Positions 1 through 8,551 of a stretch of DNA of 48,086 nt are shown piece after piece (the first letter of the stretch is position 1; each line of letters begins with the position of its first letter). The notes beneath the pieces are model-generated. The model ran no database searches, had not been told where the DNA came from, and saw only the letters and a program-made list of their open reading frames with translations. Where the stretch lies: the NCBI GenBank assembly GCA_035764005.1, contig DASTZZ010000071.1, positions 1 to 48,086 of the forward strand. The letters are read 5' to 3'. The DNA is from Terriglobales bacterium. Its GTDB lineage: Bacteria > Acidobacteriota > Terriglobia > Terriglobales > Acidobacteriaceae. The position numbers and the translations under genes were made by a program.

Positions 1-333
1 CTGGTGTTTCAGTCGCTCCGCCGAGGCGCCCCGCTCAGCGACGGAAACGTCCTGCGCCGCCACTTGCGCCCCGCAGCCATCAAGCTCGGGCTCGATCCGA
101 AGAAGGCCACTTGGCGTTCACTACGAACATCCTGCGCCACGTGGATGGTCGAGGCTGGAGCAAACCCGAAGGATGTACAAGGACAGATGCGACACGCGCG
201 CATCTCTACCACCATGGACGTCTACGCGCAGTATGTTCCCGACAGTCAGCGGCGGGCCATTGAGCGCACGATGGCGATGGTGGAAACGCGACAAGCTCAG
301 TTGCAGCAAGTTCACAGCAGAAGAGTCAACTGA
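1..333 (+). CDS. Tyrosine recombinase/phage-type integrase, C-terminal part (5' end outside window)
   Basis: The reading frame is open from the first base, so only the C-terminal catalytic part (about 110 residues) is visible. The segment RSLRTSCATWMVEAG followed by MRHARISTTMDVYAQY matches the end of the tyrosine recombinase fold: the second catalytic Arg (SLR), the His of box II (RHARI) and the nucleophilic Tyr (VYAQY). Family members usually have His at the start of the HxxR box; here that position is Arg (RSLR). The gene ends 58 bp from the 3' end of a tRNA-Ala on the opposite strand, the usual placement of an integrase beside its attachment site. The family call is firm; specificity and activity cannot be judged from a fragment. 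Confidence 0.85.
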   Translation: MVFQSLRRGAPLSDGNVLRRHLRPAAIKLGLDPKKATWRSLRTSCATWMVEAGANPKDVQGQMRHARISTTMDVYAQYVPDSQRRAIERTMAMVETRQAQLQQVHSRRVN

Positions 334-391
334 ATTGGAACGATTTGGAACGGAAAATGCCTGAAGCGAGCGCGCTAAGTGGTTGAAAATA

Positions 392-467
392 TGGTGGAGC
401 TAGTCGGGATCGAACCGACGACCTCATCGTTGCGAACGATGCGCTCTCCCAGCTGAGCTATAGCCCC
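392..467 (-). tRNA. tRNA-Ala (anticodon CGC)
   Basis: On the minus strand the segment folds as a full cloverleaf of 76 nt with encoded CCA. The acceptor stem GGGGCTA/TAGCTCC contains the G3-U70 wobble pair that identifies alanine tRNAs, and the discriminator is A. The anticodon loop TTCGCAA gives CGC, reading GCG codons. The T-arm is GTCGG-TTCGATC-CCGAC. The 3' end points toward the truncated integrase, so the T-arm/acceptor end is the likely attachment core of an element lying to the left of the window. Confidence 0.97.
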
Positions 468-616
468 CCTTGAGGTACTTCGATTTTAACAGTGACTGTG
501 CTGCGCAGGAAGGGTGTTTGCGTGATGTGTAGCGCGTCATTTCGGGGAGATCACCAAAATCAGCCCTACACCTGCAAAAACATGCGCTTCCCCACCACCT
601 GCGGGCGGCGGTTCTG

Positions 617-2650
617 TTATACCAGTGCGCGTTCGCGAGCTTCGGCGGGTAGATACTCGGTGATGTATCCAGCAATGGCACTGGCTGCTACCGTGTAGGG
701 GCTCGCGAGATACATCTGTCCCGGTCCGCTGCGGCCGGGGAAGTTGCGGTTTTGCGCGCTGATAACGATCTGATCGGGACGAGTCGACACTCCCGGACCG
801 GCATTGATGCAGGCGCCACAGCTCGGCTCGATCATTTTAGCTCCGGCCTGGCGGAAGATGTCGAGATAGCCCTTGCGCAAGCAGTACTCGCGCGTTTCCT
901 GCGAGCCGAACTGGATGTAGAACTGGACCGACGGCGAGACGCGCTTACCCTGACGCAGGGCATCACTTAGAACGGCGGCGTACATGTCCATGTCTTCGTT
1001 CTTGCCGGCGGTGCAGGTGCCGCCGTAGGCGATCTCGATGGGAACGGGCGTGTGCAGCTCGCGCACGTACTTGCCGTTGCCGGGATCTCCGGGCGTAGCG
1101 ACCATGGGATAGATCTCAGAGGCGTCCATCTCGATTACATGCGCGTACTGTGCTCCAGGATCGCTGTAGAGCTCGCCGAGCAGTTTTTCGGCTTTCCCAG
1201 GATTTATGCCGCGGCGCTCCACGAGAAACTCCACGACTTTTTTGTCAGGAGCGACGATACCGGTGAAGCCCCCGATTTCGGCGGCCATATTGCACATCGT
1301 GGCGCGCTCATCCACTCCGAGCTCTTCGATGGCCTCACCGGAGTATTCCATCACTTTGGCAAGAGCTTTGCCGCTGCGGATGTAATCCATCGCGAGCAGC
1401 TTGAGGATGTAATCCTTGGCGGTGACGTTCGTGCGGCGCTTGCCACGAACGATCACCTTCACCGATTCGGGAACCTTCACGCGGACGTCTTTCGTGATCC
1501 AGGAGTTGAAGACGTCGGTAGTCCCGATTCCGAACGCGACACATCCGACTGCTCCCACGTGCGGAGTGTGCGAATCTGAGCCGACGTTTAGCTGTCCGGG
1601 CAGAGCATAGCTCTCGGCCATAACGGAATGGCAGATGCCTTCGGAACCTTTGCGGTCCTTCAACTCGCCGTGCAGCTTTATGCCCTGCGATTGCGCGAAG
1701 GCCTCCTGCTTCATCTTGAGCTGCGTGGCCAAGTCAAGCAGGCCCATCTTCTTCTTTTCTTCCGACAAGACCTCGTCGAGAAACGTGAGGTGGTCGCGGA
1801 AGAACATGATGCTCTCGCGATCGTTTACGGGCGCGTCCTTGCCGACGAAGTGCTCGTAGAAGATCGCCGCCATAGGCGTTACGTACTCATGGCTGAAGCG
1901 CAAGTCGGTGCGCGCGAATCCGGAGTCGCCGGGCTTCACTGCCGGGACTCCCACTTTGCCATCGGGAGCGATCATGTGGCGCGCGAAAATCTTTTCTGTG
2001 ACCGTCATAGGGTGAAGCTTAGGGTCGATTCCCGGAATGGAAACCTTGCCCTGCATCCGCGCGACGTTGAACGGGAAGAGTCCACCGTATTCGATCACCT
2101 GGCGCGTAATCTCGTCTTCTCCGCGCGTGAAGACCTCGAGTGGAATCTCTTCGCCACGGCGGATGCAATCGATGAGGCTGAAGTCGGTTGACGTGAGTAC
2201 GCCGAGGTTCTGGCAGTTTTGTTTGTAGATGCGTTCGATGTTTTCGGCGATCACCAGCTTGATTCCCGCCGACAGCTCCGCATATGGCGACTGTTCGCGG
2301 CTTGATCCTTTGCCGCGCCTCTTCCCGCTCACGGCTGCGACGAATCCGCCGCGCTTTACGTCTCCGCGCTTAATCGGCAGATCGCTGCCGCACTTCAGAC
2401 CGGTGTAGGGAAACTCGCCCAGGGTTTCATCGAAGAAGAAGCAGATGTGCGCTGGCGTGATCTCATCCGTGGAGATGTCGTCGCGCAGCTTGGGATTGTT
2501 TGCCGGATTTTTCGTGTCCCACGGCAGGTCTTCTCCCGCGAGTTGGCGACGGATGACCTCGGGATCTTCAGTGAGAAAGAGGATGCGTCCGGTGAGCTTG
2601 ACCGACGCAGGACGCTTGCGAACTTCACTCGTGAGGAGAGGCCTGGGCAC
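617..2650 (-). CDS. Aconitase-family hydratase with N-terminal swivel domain (domain-permuted)
   Basis: A 677-residue member of the aconitase/isopropylmalate isomerase superfamily, which isomerises hydroxy-tricarboxylic or isopropylmalate-type substrates with a 4Fe-4S cluster. Likely cluster ligands are the Cys of GGTCTAGKNED (about 546) and of EPSCGAC (about 611 and 614). GSDSHTPHVGAVG near 370-380 is the conserved substrate/cluster loop. The swivel domain, recognisable by DDISTDEITPAH and the KRGKGSSREQSPYAE loop (about 58-130), comes first instead of last. This is the AcnB order but without the AcnB HEAT-like domain. The start used is GTG with a weak ribosome-binding site, so a slightly different start is possible. 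Aconitate is the likeliest substrate given the fused swivel, but homoaconitate or isopropylmalate cannot be excluded. Confidence 0.85.
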   Translation of the reverse strand: MPRPLLTSEVRKRPASVKLTGRILFLTEDPEVIRRQLAGEDLPWDTKNPANNPKLRDDISTDEITPAHICFFFDETLGEFPYTGLKCGSDLPIKRGDVKRGGFVAAVSGKRRGKGSSREQSPYAELSAGIKLVIAENIERIYKQNCQNLGVLTSTDFSLIDCIRRGEEIPLEVFTRGEDEITRQVIEYGGLFPFNVARMQGKVSIPGIDPKLHPMTVTEKIFARHMIAPDGKVGVPAVKPGDSGFARTDLRFSHEYVTPMAAIFYEHFVGKDAPVNDRESIMFFRDHLTFLDEVLSEEKKKMGLLDLATQLKMKQEAFAQSQGIKLHGELKDRKGSEGICHSVMAESYALPGQLNVGSDSHTPHVGAVGCVAFGIGTTDVFNSWITKDVRVKVPESVKVIVRGKRRTNVTAKDYILKLLAMDYIRSGKALAKVMEYSGEAIEELGVDERATMCNMAAEIGGFTGIVAPDKKVVEFLVERRGINPGKAEKLLGELYSDPGAQYAHVIEMDASEIYPMVATPGDPGNGKYVRELHTPVPIEIAYGGTCTAGKNEDMDMYAAVLSDALRQGKRVSPSVQFYIQFGSQETREYCLRKGYLDIFRQAGAKMIEPSCGACINAGPGVSTRPDQIVISAQNRNFPGRSGPGQMYLASPYTVAASAIAGYITEYLPAEARERALV

Positions 2651-2751
2651 AAGTAAATTTTAGCTGACTGGAGACGGCAACAGAACCGCCGGCGGGCGGC
2701 CGCGTGTGTTGCGGCTGCGCTTACTTTCACAGTGCAACGATCATTGTGAGC

Positions 2752-2777
2752 CCGGAGCTGCCATTCGGCATCTCCGG
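2752..2777. other. Stem-loop between the ADOP permease and the aconitase gene
   Basis: CCGGAG-C-TGCC-ATTC-GGCA-T-CTCCGG makes a stem of about 11 bp with one mismatch and a 4-nt loop. It lies between the end of the minus-strand permease gene and the start of the minus-strand aconitase gene. There is no clear U-run, so a role as a terminator for the permease operon is only a guess. Confidence 0.35.
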
Positions 2778-2804
2778 CCCACCGCCTACCGGCGCCGGTT
2801 CAGT

Positions 2805-5549
2805 CTATTCCTGCCGGAGCGCATGTGCCGGATCGATCAACGCCGATTGCCGTGCGGGCAAATAGCAGGCGAGCAATCCAAGTGCAATAAGCAGCAGTGG
2901 TGCGCCAATCAGCACGACAGGATTCGAGCTGCTGGTGCTATTCACCTGGCCCGCTGTGGACGACATCGCCGAAAGCGCTCGCTCCGCGGCCAAAGCCAAC
3001 ATTATTCCCCAAATGGAGCCCAAGATGAGCAGAAAAGATCCTTCGCCGATCACCAGCCGCAGCACATCTCGTTTCTGCGCTCCCATCGCCAGTCGGACCG
3101 CAAGTTCCTGGCGACGCTGCGACACGGAATACGCGCTCATTCCCGCAAGGCCGACGCAGGCGAGCAGCAGGCCAAAGATTCCAATCGCGCCGTACGTCCA
3201 CGCAGCCATCTTCAACGGCGACATGAATTGCTCGATGTGTTCATTCATCGACATTACGTTGAAGGGCGTCACATTCGCGCTGAGCCTGGTGATTTCGTTC
3301 TGCACTGCGTCGGTGGGATTCGCCCCCGGCGTTCCGCGAACGATCAGCGTGACTCCATCAAGCGAAGGTCGCTGAAATGTCGAGCCATTCAGCGGAAAAT
3401 AGACGGCAGGCCGCGGCTTTTGCACGACGAGGCCCTCGGCGACATCGCCCGCGACTCCAACTACCTGATACCCCTGCACGTCTCCGGTCCCGACTTGAGC
3501 ACGATAGTCGAAGGATCCCGGTAAGATTTTCGGCGGGGTGAGGGCATCGTTCGCAATTTCAACCCGTCGGCCAATCGGATTTTCTCCCGGCCACAGCTTC
3601 TGGACCAACGCCTGGCTCACAATGACCGCTTTTGTATCGCTGGTTTCATCGCTGCGAAGGAATGCACGACCTAGCTGAATTGGAACTCCCGTGGTTTCGA
3701 AGTAATCCTTGCCGACAACGTGACTCGCAACCGCATCCGCAATCTCGGAATGCCCGAAGCGGTCGGTGGGTGCGGACAAGCTTACAAAGCGGCTGGGTAG
3801 CGATACGGGAATCGATTCCGTGAGCGTTGCAGCCGCAACTGTCGGTAGCGCTTGCAGTCGTTCGAGAAGCTTTTCAAGAAAATCGCCGACCTTCTCCGAC
3901 GGATATCCGTCGCGCACCGGGTCCATCGAGAGCAGGTAAAGATTACGAGCGTCGAAGCCGGCTCTCACTCCCATTGTGGTCTGGATACCGATGGACATGA
4001 GCGCCAGCACTATGAGAACCGTGAGCGATCCCGCGACCTGCGAAACCATCAGCAGATTGCGTAATCCAATGCGGCGGAATTTTGTGAACCTTACGTCGCG
4101 GCCATCTTTCAATGCTTCGGCAATGTGCGGCCCGGTTGCGTGCAGCGCCGGCGCCAATCCGAAGAAGAATCCGGTCATCAGCGTCAAAGCCATGCTGAAG
4201 AAAAGGACGTGAGCATCCGGCGTGAGGTCGTAACTGACAGGCATCGGCAGTGGCAGGCGAAGCTGTGAGAGCAAATGCATGAGCCATGCGGACGCAAGCA
4301 GCCCGAGCACGCCCGCTGCAGCGGCAATGATCATGTTCTCCGTCACCAGCTGGCGGACGAGGCGCGCGCGGCTTGCGCCGAGGCTTAGCCTGACCGCGAT
4401 CTCCCGGCGCCGTTCAGTGGCGCGAGCCAGCATCATGTTGGCGACGTTCGCGCAAGCGATCAGCACCACTAGTCCAGCCATCAGCAGAAGGAATGAAGTA
4501 AAGAACGGACGGTCTTGCTTGCGCAGCGGCAAAAGCTTGCCACCATCCACCAGGAACACACGTCGGCCTCTTCGTTTACTCTGCTTTTCGCCATTGTCCT
4601 GTTCAAGCTGCTGGGTGATCGCATCGAGCGCCGCTTCGGCACGGCTGGCGGTGACGCCCGGCTGTAATCGCCCAACGACACGGAAGAGTGCTACATCCCG
4701 CCGAGTCAGCGCGCCGTCGGAAAGTTCAGGGGCAATCGCCTCACCGGCGAACATGGGCAGCCAGATGTCGGCTGCAAAAAGAGCGGGAGAAGCACCGAAA
4801 AAATTCTCTGGAGCAACACCAATCACGGTCGCGGGATGACCGTTCAGCGTAAGAGCCTTGCCGACCACCTGCGGATCAGAGCCGAGGTTATCTGTCCAAA
4901 ACCGGTAGCTCACGACGACGTTTGGAGCACGATCAGTTTGTTCTTCGTCGGCGCTGAAGAATCGTCCCAACACAGGAACGACTTCATAAGTTTCGAAATA
5001 CGAAGGCGTAACCAGTTGGCCGAAGGTGCGCTCGCTGCGAGCGCCGAGCACGACCGCGAACGACACTGGTGCTACATACGCGGCAGTGGAAGAAAATAAG
5101 TCCTTTCGATCGCGGTAGCTTTCGAAATTGGGATAAGAGGTGGGCGCAAGCAACGCAACCAACTGCTCGGGATGAGGCACTTCGGGCAGATTGCGCAGCA
5201 CAATGCCATTCATCTCGCTGATCGCGCAGGTTGCGATGCAAATGCCGAGTGTTAGAGAAATCAAGGCGACTGCTGTAAAGCCAGGCGACTTGGCCAGCGT
5301 ACGCAAGCCGAAGCGAAGGTCCTGCCGAATCTCTGCCGCGTACTCGGCTGGGATACGACAAGCGATATCCCACAGCAAACGAATCACTCCCACTACGCCG
5401 TATTCCTCGGCGGCAAATTGGATGGCACCGTCGCCCGCCTGCAGCAGTTCCTCTCCATACAGGTTCTTGAACTCGCGTGGGAAGGCGCTCGCCAACGAGC
5501 GATAAAGGCGCGAAGTGAAAGCGAGCTTGCGCTTGGAAGAAATATTCAT
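2805..5549 (-). CDS. ADOP-type orphan ABC permease (FtsX/MacB-like) with N-terminal prefix domain
   Basis: A 914-residue membrane protein of the acidobacterial duplicated orphan permease type: two successive MacB-like periplasmic core plus FtsX units without an ATPase gene alongside. Residues 1-75 form a soluble helical prefix. DLRFGLRTLAKSPGFTAVAL (77-96) leads into the first membrane helix (about 91-112). The first FtsX block is near 360-440, with the signature ERRREIAVRLSLGASR. The second is near 790-905, with RRQELAVRLAMGAQ. The gene follows the padR gene by 5 bp, and its ribosome-binding site GGAGG lies inside the padR end, so the two are one operon. Substrate and ATPase partner are unknown; export or signalling is inferred from the family only. 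Confidence 0.9.
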   Translation of the reverse strand: MNISSKRKLAFTSRLYRSLASAFPREFKNLYGEELLQAGDGAIQFAAEEYGVVGVIRLLWDIACRIPAEYAAEIRQDLRFGLRTLAKSPGFTAVALISLTLGICIATCAISEMNGIVLRNLPEVPHPEQLVALLAPTSYPNFESYRDRKDLFSSTAAYVAPVSFAVVLGARSERTFGQLVTPSYFETYEVVPVLGRFFSADEEQTDRAPNVVVSYRFWTDNLGSDPQVVGKALTLNGHPATVIGVAPENFFGASPALFAADIWLPMFAGEAIAPELSDGALTRRDVALFRVVGRLQPGVTASRAEAALDAITQQLEQDNGEKQSKRRGRRVFLVDGGKLLPLRKQDRPFFTSFLLLMAGLVVLIACANVANMMLARATERRREIAVRLSLGASRARLVRQLVTENMIIAAAAGVLGLLASAWLMHLLSQLRLPLPMPVSYDLTPDAHVLFFSMALTLMTGFFFGLAPALHATGPHIAEALKDGRDVRFTKFRRIGLRNLLMVSQVAGSLTVLIVLALMSIGIQTTMGVRAGFDARNLYLLSMDPVRDGYPSEKVGDFLEKLLERLQALPTVAAATLTESIPVSLPSRFVSLSAPTDRFGHSEIADAVASHVVGKDYFETTGVPIQLGRAFLRSDETSDTKAVIVSQALVQKLWPGENPIGRRVEIANDALTPPKILPGSFDYRAQVGTGDVQGYQVVGVAGDVAEGLVVQKPRPAVYFPLNGSTFQRPSLDGVTLIVRGTPGANPTDAVQNEITRLSANVTPFNVMSMNEHIEQFMSPLKMAAWTYGAIGIFGLLLACVGLAGMSAYSVSQRRQELAVRLAMGAQKRDVLRLVIGEGSFLLILGSIWGIMLALAAERALSAMSSTAGQVNSTSSSNPVVLIGAPLLLIALGLLACYLPARQSALIDPAHALRQE

Positions 5550-5554
5550 GGCAG

Positions 5555-5917
5555 CTACGCCTCCGCAAGCCTGCGTTTCGCACGTATGACCTTGACCAGG
5601 TCCTCCAGTCGTTCGGTTTCGGCGGCAAGCACCCGCTTTCCCAATTTGGTAAGTCGGTAATATCGCCTGCGAGAATCATCTAGTACAGGATCAGGCCGTT
5701 CGCTTGATTCCTCCAACAGTCCTTCGTCGATCAGCCGCTTCAATGTGCCATAGAGTGTGGCTGGCCAGAGCCGCACCTTGCCGTCGGTGCGCTCCAGGAC
5801 TTCCTGCATGATTCCGTAACCATGCTGCTCCTGGTTCGCCAGCGAGAGCATCACGTGAAACCAGTGTGGTTTGAGAGGGAGAAAATCGTCGGGCGAGACA
5901 GACTTAGTCACAACCAC
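5555..5917 (-). CDS. PadR-family transcriptional regulator
   Basis: A 120-residue winged-helix protein. HWFHVMLSLANQEQHGYGIMQEV is the PadR helix-turn-helix entry; LWPATLYGTLKRLIDEGLLEE is the recognition helix and start of the wing, and SRRRYYRLTKLGKRVL completes it. The C-terminal helix (about 95-120) would dimerise. It is the first gene of an operon with the ADOP permease, a pairing recurrent in Acidobacteriota. The start is uncertain: the GTG at 5917 lies inside a perfect palindrome, and a second in-frame GTG follows at 5911; neither has an obvious ribosome-binding site. A leaderless transcript with autorepression through the palindrome would explain this. Confidence 0.93.
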   Translation of the reverse strand: MVVTKSVSPDDFLPLKPHWFHVMLSLANQEQHGYGIMQEVLERTDGKVRLWPATLYGTLKRLIDEGLLEESSERPDPVLDDSRRRYYRLTKLGKRVLAAETERLEDLVKVIRAKRRLAEA

Positions 5918-5946
5918 AATATATATTACTTAATATATATTGTGGT
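5913..5946. promoter_or_regulatory. Perfect 34-bp palindrome, probable PadR operator
   Basis: Arms ACCACAATATATATTA and its exact reverse complement TAATATATATTGTGGT flank a 2-nt centre (CT). The AT-rich core contrasts with its GC-rich surroundings. It overlaps the first possible padR start codon and is the only upstream region of the padR-permease operon. Long palindromes at their own promoter are usual for PadR proteins, so binding by the adjacent PadR is a strong inference. Confidence 0.75.
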
Positions 5947-5965
5947 CAAGAGCACCTACAGCGCG

Positions 5966-7018
5966 CTAGTCCGTAACCGCGATCCACACGGGATTGGTTC
6001 CGATCGTGTATGGCGATCCTGCAGCTGCAGTGAGAGAACCGCTGCCGGAGATGGCGAAATCGGTGATGTCGTTCGAATCTCGATCGGCTACGTAGAGGTG
6101 ATCGCCGTTGTGGTTCACAATGACGAAAGTTGGCGCTGTTCCTGCGCCGAATGGCGAGCCCGAGACGGCGGTGAGCGCTCCGCCGGAGCCGATGGCAAAT
6201 GCCGAGACATTGTTCGAGCCTTGATTGGCGACGTAGAGGAACTTGCCATCTGGACGCATGGCCAGGCTCACAGGAGTGGTGCCGGTGGCGAATGATCCAC
6301 TGATTGCCGTCAGAGATGTCCCGGACACGGTGAAGCCAAAAACGGCATTGCTCGTTTGATCGGCAACGTAGACGAAGTGATTGCCGGGATCGACGGTCAC
6401 GAACGCCGGCGAAGTGCCGACAGCCATGGGTGCCTGTCCTGCTGCTAGCGTCCCATCCGATTTGATCGAGAACGACGCCACACCTTGCGTGGGACTGACA
6501 ACATACAAAGCATCTCCTTTGCCCGACATCGCCATCGACACAGGACCAGAAACGGTTGAAAAAGGCGATCCCGAAATGGGAGTAAGCACACCGGTAGTCT
6601 GGTCGATGGAATAGGCGGAGATACTGCTGGAGCCTTGATTCAACACGTAAACGTGCTGGCTGGAAGGATCGATTGCGATCGCGACCGGGTTCGTTTGCGT
6701 CGCGACAGCTCCCGCCGCAGCTGTAAGTCCGCCTTTGCTCTTGTCAAAGGTATATGCAAGGATGCCGTTACCGCCGGAGCTGAGCACGTAGGCAAAGTTC
6801 CGTGCAGGCGTTACCGCGATCGCGGTGGGGATGCTGCCGGTCGCGAAAGGCGATCCGGAGATGCTGCTGAGGCCTGCCGACGACTGCTCCTCAAAACCAA
6901 AGATGGTCTCCGCATTGCTACCCAGGGCATAAACAAAATGACGATGGGAGCTGCCGCAGGCCGACAGCAGAACTGACAATCCCAATACAAAGAAAGCTGA
7001 TAGAAGTCTTACGCGCAC
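5966..7018 (-). CDS. Beta-propeller lipoprotein (7-bladed lactonase/YVTN-like)
   Basis: The sequence begins with a lipoprotein signal (VRVRLLSAFFVLGLS then LLSAC) and continues as about seven blades of 45 residues with recurring elements such as FVYVADQTSNAVFGF, FLYVANQGSNNVSAF and HLYVADRDSNDITDF, each followed by a SGSP-F-TG turn. This resembles the lactonase_7_bladed/YVTN group. The protein is probably anchored in the membrane facing the periplasm. The start chosen is GTG at 7018, preceded by GGAG with 9 nt spacing and directly followed by the signal peptide; a TTG at 7054 would add 12 residues. Acidobacterial genomes carry many such propellers with unknown roles, and enzymatic lactonase activity is not implied. 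Confidence 0.82.
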   Translation of the reverse strand: MRVRLLSAFFVLGLSVLLSACGSSHRHFVYALGSNAETIFGFEEQSSAGLSSISGSPFATGSIPTAIAVTPARNFAYVLSSGGNGILAYTFDKSKGGLTAAAGAVATQTNPVAIAIDPSSQHVYVLNQGSSSISAYSIDQTTGVLTPISGSPFSTVSGPVSMAMSGKGDALYVVSPTQGVASFSIKSDGTLAAGQAPMAVGTSPAFVTVDPGNHFVYVADQTSNAVFGFTVSGTSLTAISGSFATGTTPVSLAMRPDGKFLYVANQGSNNVSAFAIGSGGALTAVSGSPFGAGTAPTFVIVNHNGDHLYVADRDSNDITDFAISGSGSLTAAAGSPYTIGTNPVWIAVTD

Positions 7019-7106
7019 TTGCTCCCACTCCAGAACGATTGGCTTTGAATTCAAGAATATGTGTCACTACCAGTGTAAGACGTTAAGGAATGTAAGCAGC
7101 GGGGGA

Positions 7107-7823
7107 TTAGCTTGCGCTGTAGCCGCGCGGACTCGACTGCGGCACGTTTGATTGCGGAACGCGGGCAGACGTTCCCAAAAACTTCATTGCCACAAATGTC
7201 GCTACCACGATCAGGAAGGTAACTCCGAGCGAGATCCAAAGATACTGTCCGGGATGCCGCATGTAACGCATAATCCGCCGACCGTAGTGAGCTGCGACAA
7301 TCGTGAGCAACGTATAGCGGGTTGCGCGACCGAAGAATACCGCTGCGAAGAACTTGCGCAGCTTGTATTGAAAAGCTCCTGCAGCGAGCAGAAACACCGC
7401 CGTGGGCCACGGCGGCGGCGCAACAGTAGAAACGAATACCGCGCCAAATCCCCAGCGCTCGAGCGCATACTCCACCTGGTGCGAGCGACGCTCGCCGAAC
7501 TTGCGTTCCATCCATCCGCGTCCAGTACGCGCTCCGAGCTTGTACGTAATGTAGGCGCCAATCATTGCGCCGAGCGTCGCCATACTGGCGTAGTACAGCC
7601 AGAGATCGGGGTGCCGGGCAGATAGAAACGCGGTGAGGATATCGACACTGCCAAAGGTTGGAATGAGTGAGCTGTCGAGAATCGCCAGCGGCACGAGCCC
7701 CAGCCCACCCCAGTGGGAGAACAGGCGCAGGATCGCAGGACTCTGCGTGCGGCGGTGCTGCTGCTGAATCGCAGCGCCCAGCGCTCGATGCGTCGCAATC
7801 GACTTGGCAACCTTCCAAAACAT
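7107..7823 (-). CDS. VTT/SNARE-associated (DedA or YqaA-like) membrane protein
   Basis: 238 residues with a re-entrant-loop region LVPLAILDSSLIPTFGSVDILTAF (about 42-65), an AMIGAYITYKLGARTG helix, and a second re-entrant half with STVAPPPWPTAVFLLAAGAF (about 137-156). It ends with a hydrophobic helix near 195-215. These are hallmarks of the VTT family, linked to lipid flipping and membrane homeostasis. The cytoplasmic N-terminal 30 residues are basic. The ribosome-binding site is weak. It is separated from the lipoprotein gene by about 90 bp, so co-transcription is uncertain. Confidence 0.8.
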   Translation of the reverse strand: MFWKVAKSIATHRALGAAIQQQHRRTQSPAILRLFSHWGGLGLVPLAILDSSLIPTFGSVDILTAFLSARHPDLWLYYASMATLGAMIGAYITYKLGARTGRGWMERKFGERRSHQVEYALERWGFGAVFVSTVAPPPWPTAVFLLAAGAFQYKLRKFFAAVFFGRATRYTLLTIVAAHYGRRIMRYMRHPGQYLWISLGVTFLIVVATFVAMKFLGTSARVPQSNVPQSSPRGYSAS

Positions 7824-7927
7824 CTGGCTTTTAGATGCAGCTTAATGCTGCCATCGATCTTTGCGTAGCTTAAAGCTTGTAAACGAGTGGCAATGGAGGT
7901 TCGGCAGCAGAGGGGAAGGAAACGGCA

Positions 7928-7965
7928 CAAAAAGAGCGCCCATCCCTGCGGCTGCAGAGATGGGC
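7928..7965 (-). terminator. Intrinsic terminator after the outer-membrane barrel gene
   Basis: On the minus strand GCCCATC pairs with GATGGGC, and an inner CTGC/GCAG extends the stem to about 12 bp with one wobble and an AGCC loop. The sequence then runs GCTCTTTTTG. It starts about 30 nt past the stop codon of the barrel gene. Confidence 0.75.
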
Positions 7966-7993
7966 TTGCTGTTTTCAGTTGGTCTCAGCTCGA

Positions 7994-8551
7994 TTAGAAA
8001 CCGCGTCCGAACTTCGGGTGGAAGGTCACACCGAAGGAGAGGCGAATATTGTTCTGGGTTGCGCTTCCGAAGCGCGTGACCAGATAGTCAGCCTGGAAAA
8101 GGCGAATCGACATCGACTGAGATGCTCTCCAGTCATAGCCACCGCCGAACGCCATCGCGAATGCGTTGTCCGCAACCGACACGTTGGTGCCCAGGATGTT
8201 TGCGCTCACGCTATCATGGGCGAAGCCCATAAGCCCGTGAACGAACAACGCACCCTTGTCGTTCGCTTTCTTGAACTCGGGACCGAACAAGTAGGTGTAG
8301 ATGTGCTGGTTGGCTCCGCTCTGGCTCTTGTAGGTGCCGTCCACGTCAGCGGATATGCCGAATACCGGGTTCAGGCGAAACGTTGCCATGCTCTCCCAGC
8401 CGTTCTGGTTGATAGCATCGGCACCCTGGCCCGGGTTAAAGCGGACAAATGAATATCCGCCGAATACGTCCATCTTGTCCGACGACTTCTGCGCGAAGAG
8501 CGAGAAGCTGGCGGCCAATACGAAGAAACTCGCAAACAGTACTTTCCTCAT
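7994..8551 (-). CDS. Small outer-membrane beta-barrel protein
   Basis: 185 residues starting MRKVLFASFFVLAASFSLFA, a signal peptide cleaved around FAQ. The rest alternates short amphipathic strands (DVFGGYSFVRF, IHTYLFGPEFK-like, FAMAFGGGYDWR) and ends in an aromatic strand (NIRLSFGVTFHPKFGRGF), as in OmpA-like or OMP_b-brl eight-stranded barrels. The start at 8551 is chosen over an ATG three codons earlier because GGAGG is 9 nt away from it but only 1 nt from the earlier one. It is monocistronic, with its own terminator. Function unknown; such barrels in acidobacteria are often abundant surface proteins. Confidence 0.78.
   Translation of the reverse strand: MRKVLFASFFVLAASFSLFAQKSSDKMDVFGGYSFVRFNPGQGADAINQNGWESMATFRLNPVFGISADVDGTYKSQSGANQHIYTYLFGPEFKKANDKGALFVHGLMGFAHDSVSANILGTNVSVADNAFAMAFGGGYDWRASQSMSIRLFQADYLVTRFGSATQNNIRLSFGVTFHPKFGRGF

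Noticed and set aside
424-681. Short minus-strand frame running through the tRNA gene
   Set aside because: Overlaps the complete tRNA-Ala cloverleaf and the aconitase end; no protein features.
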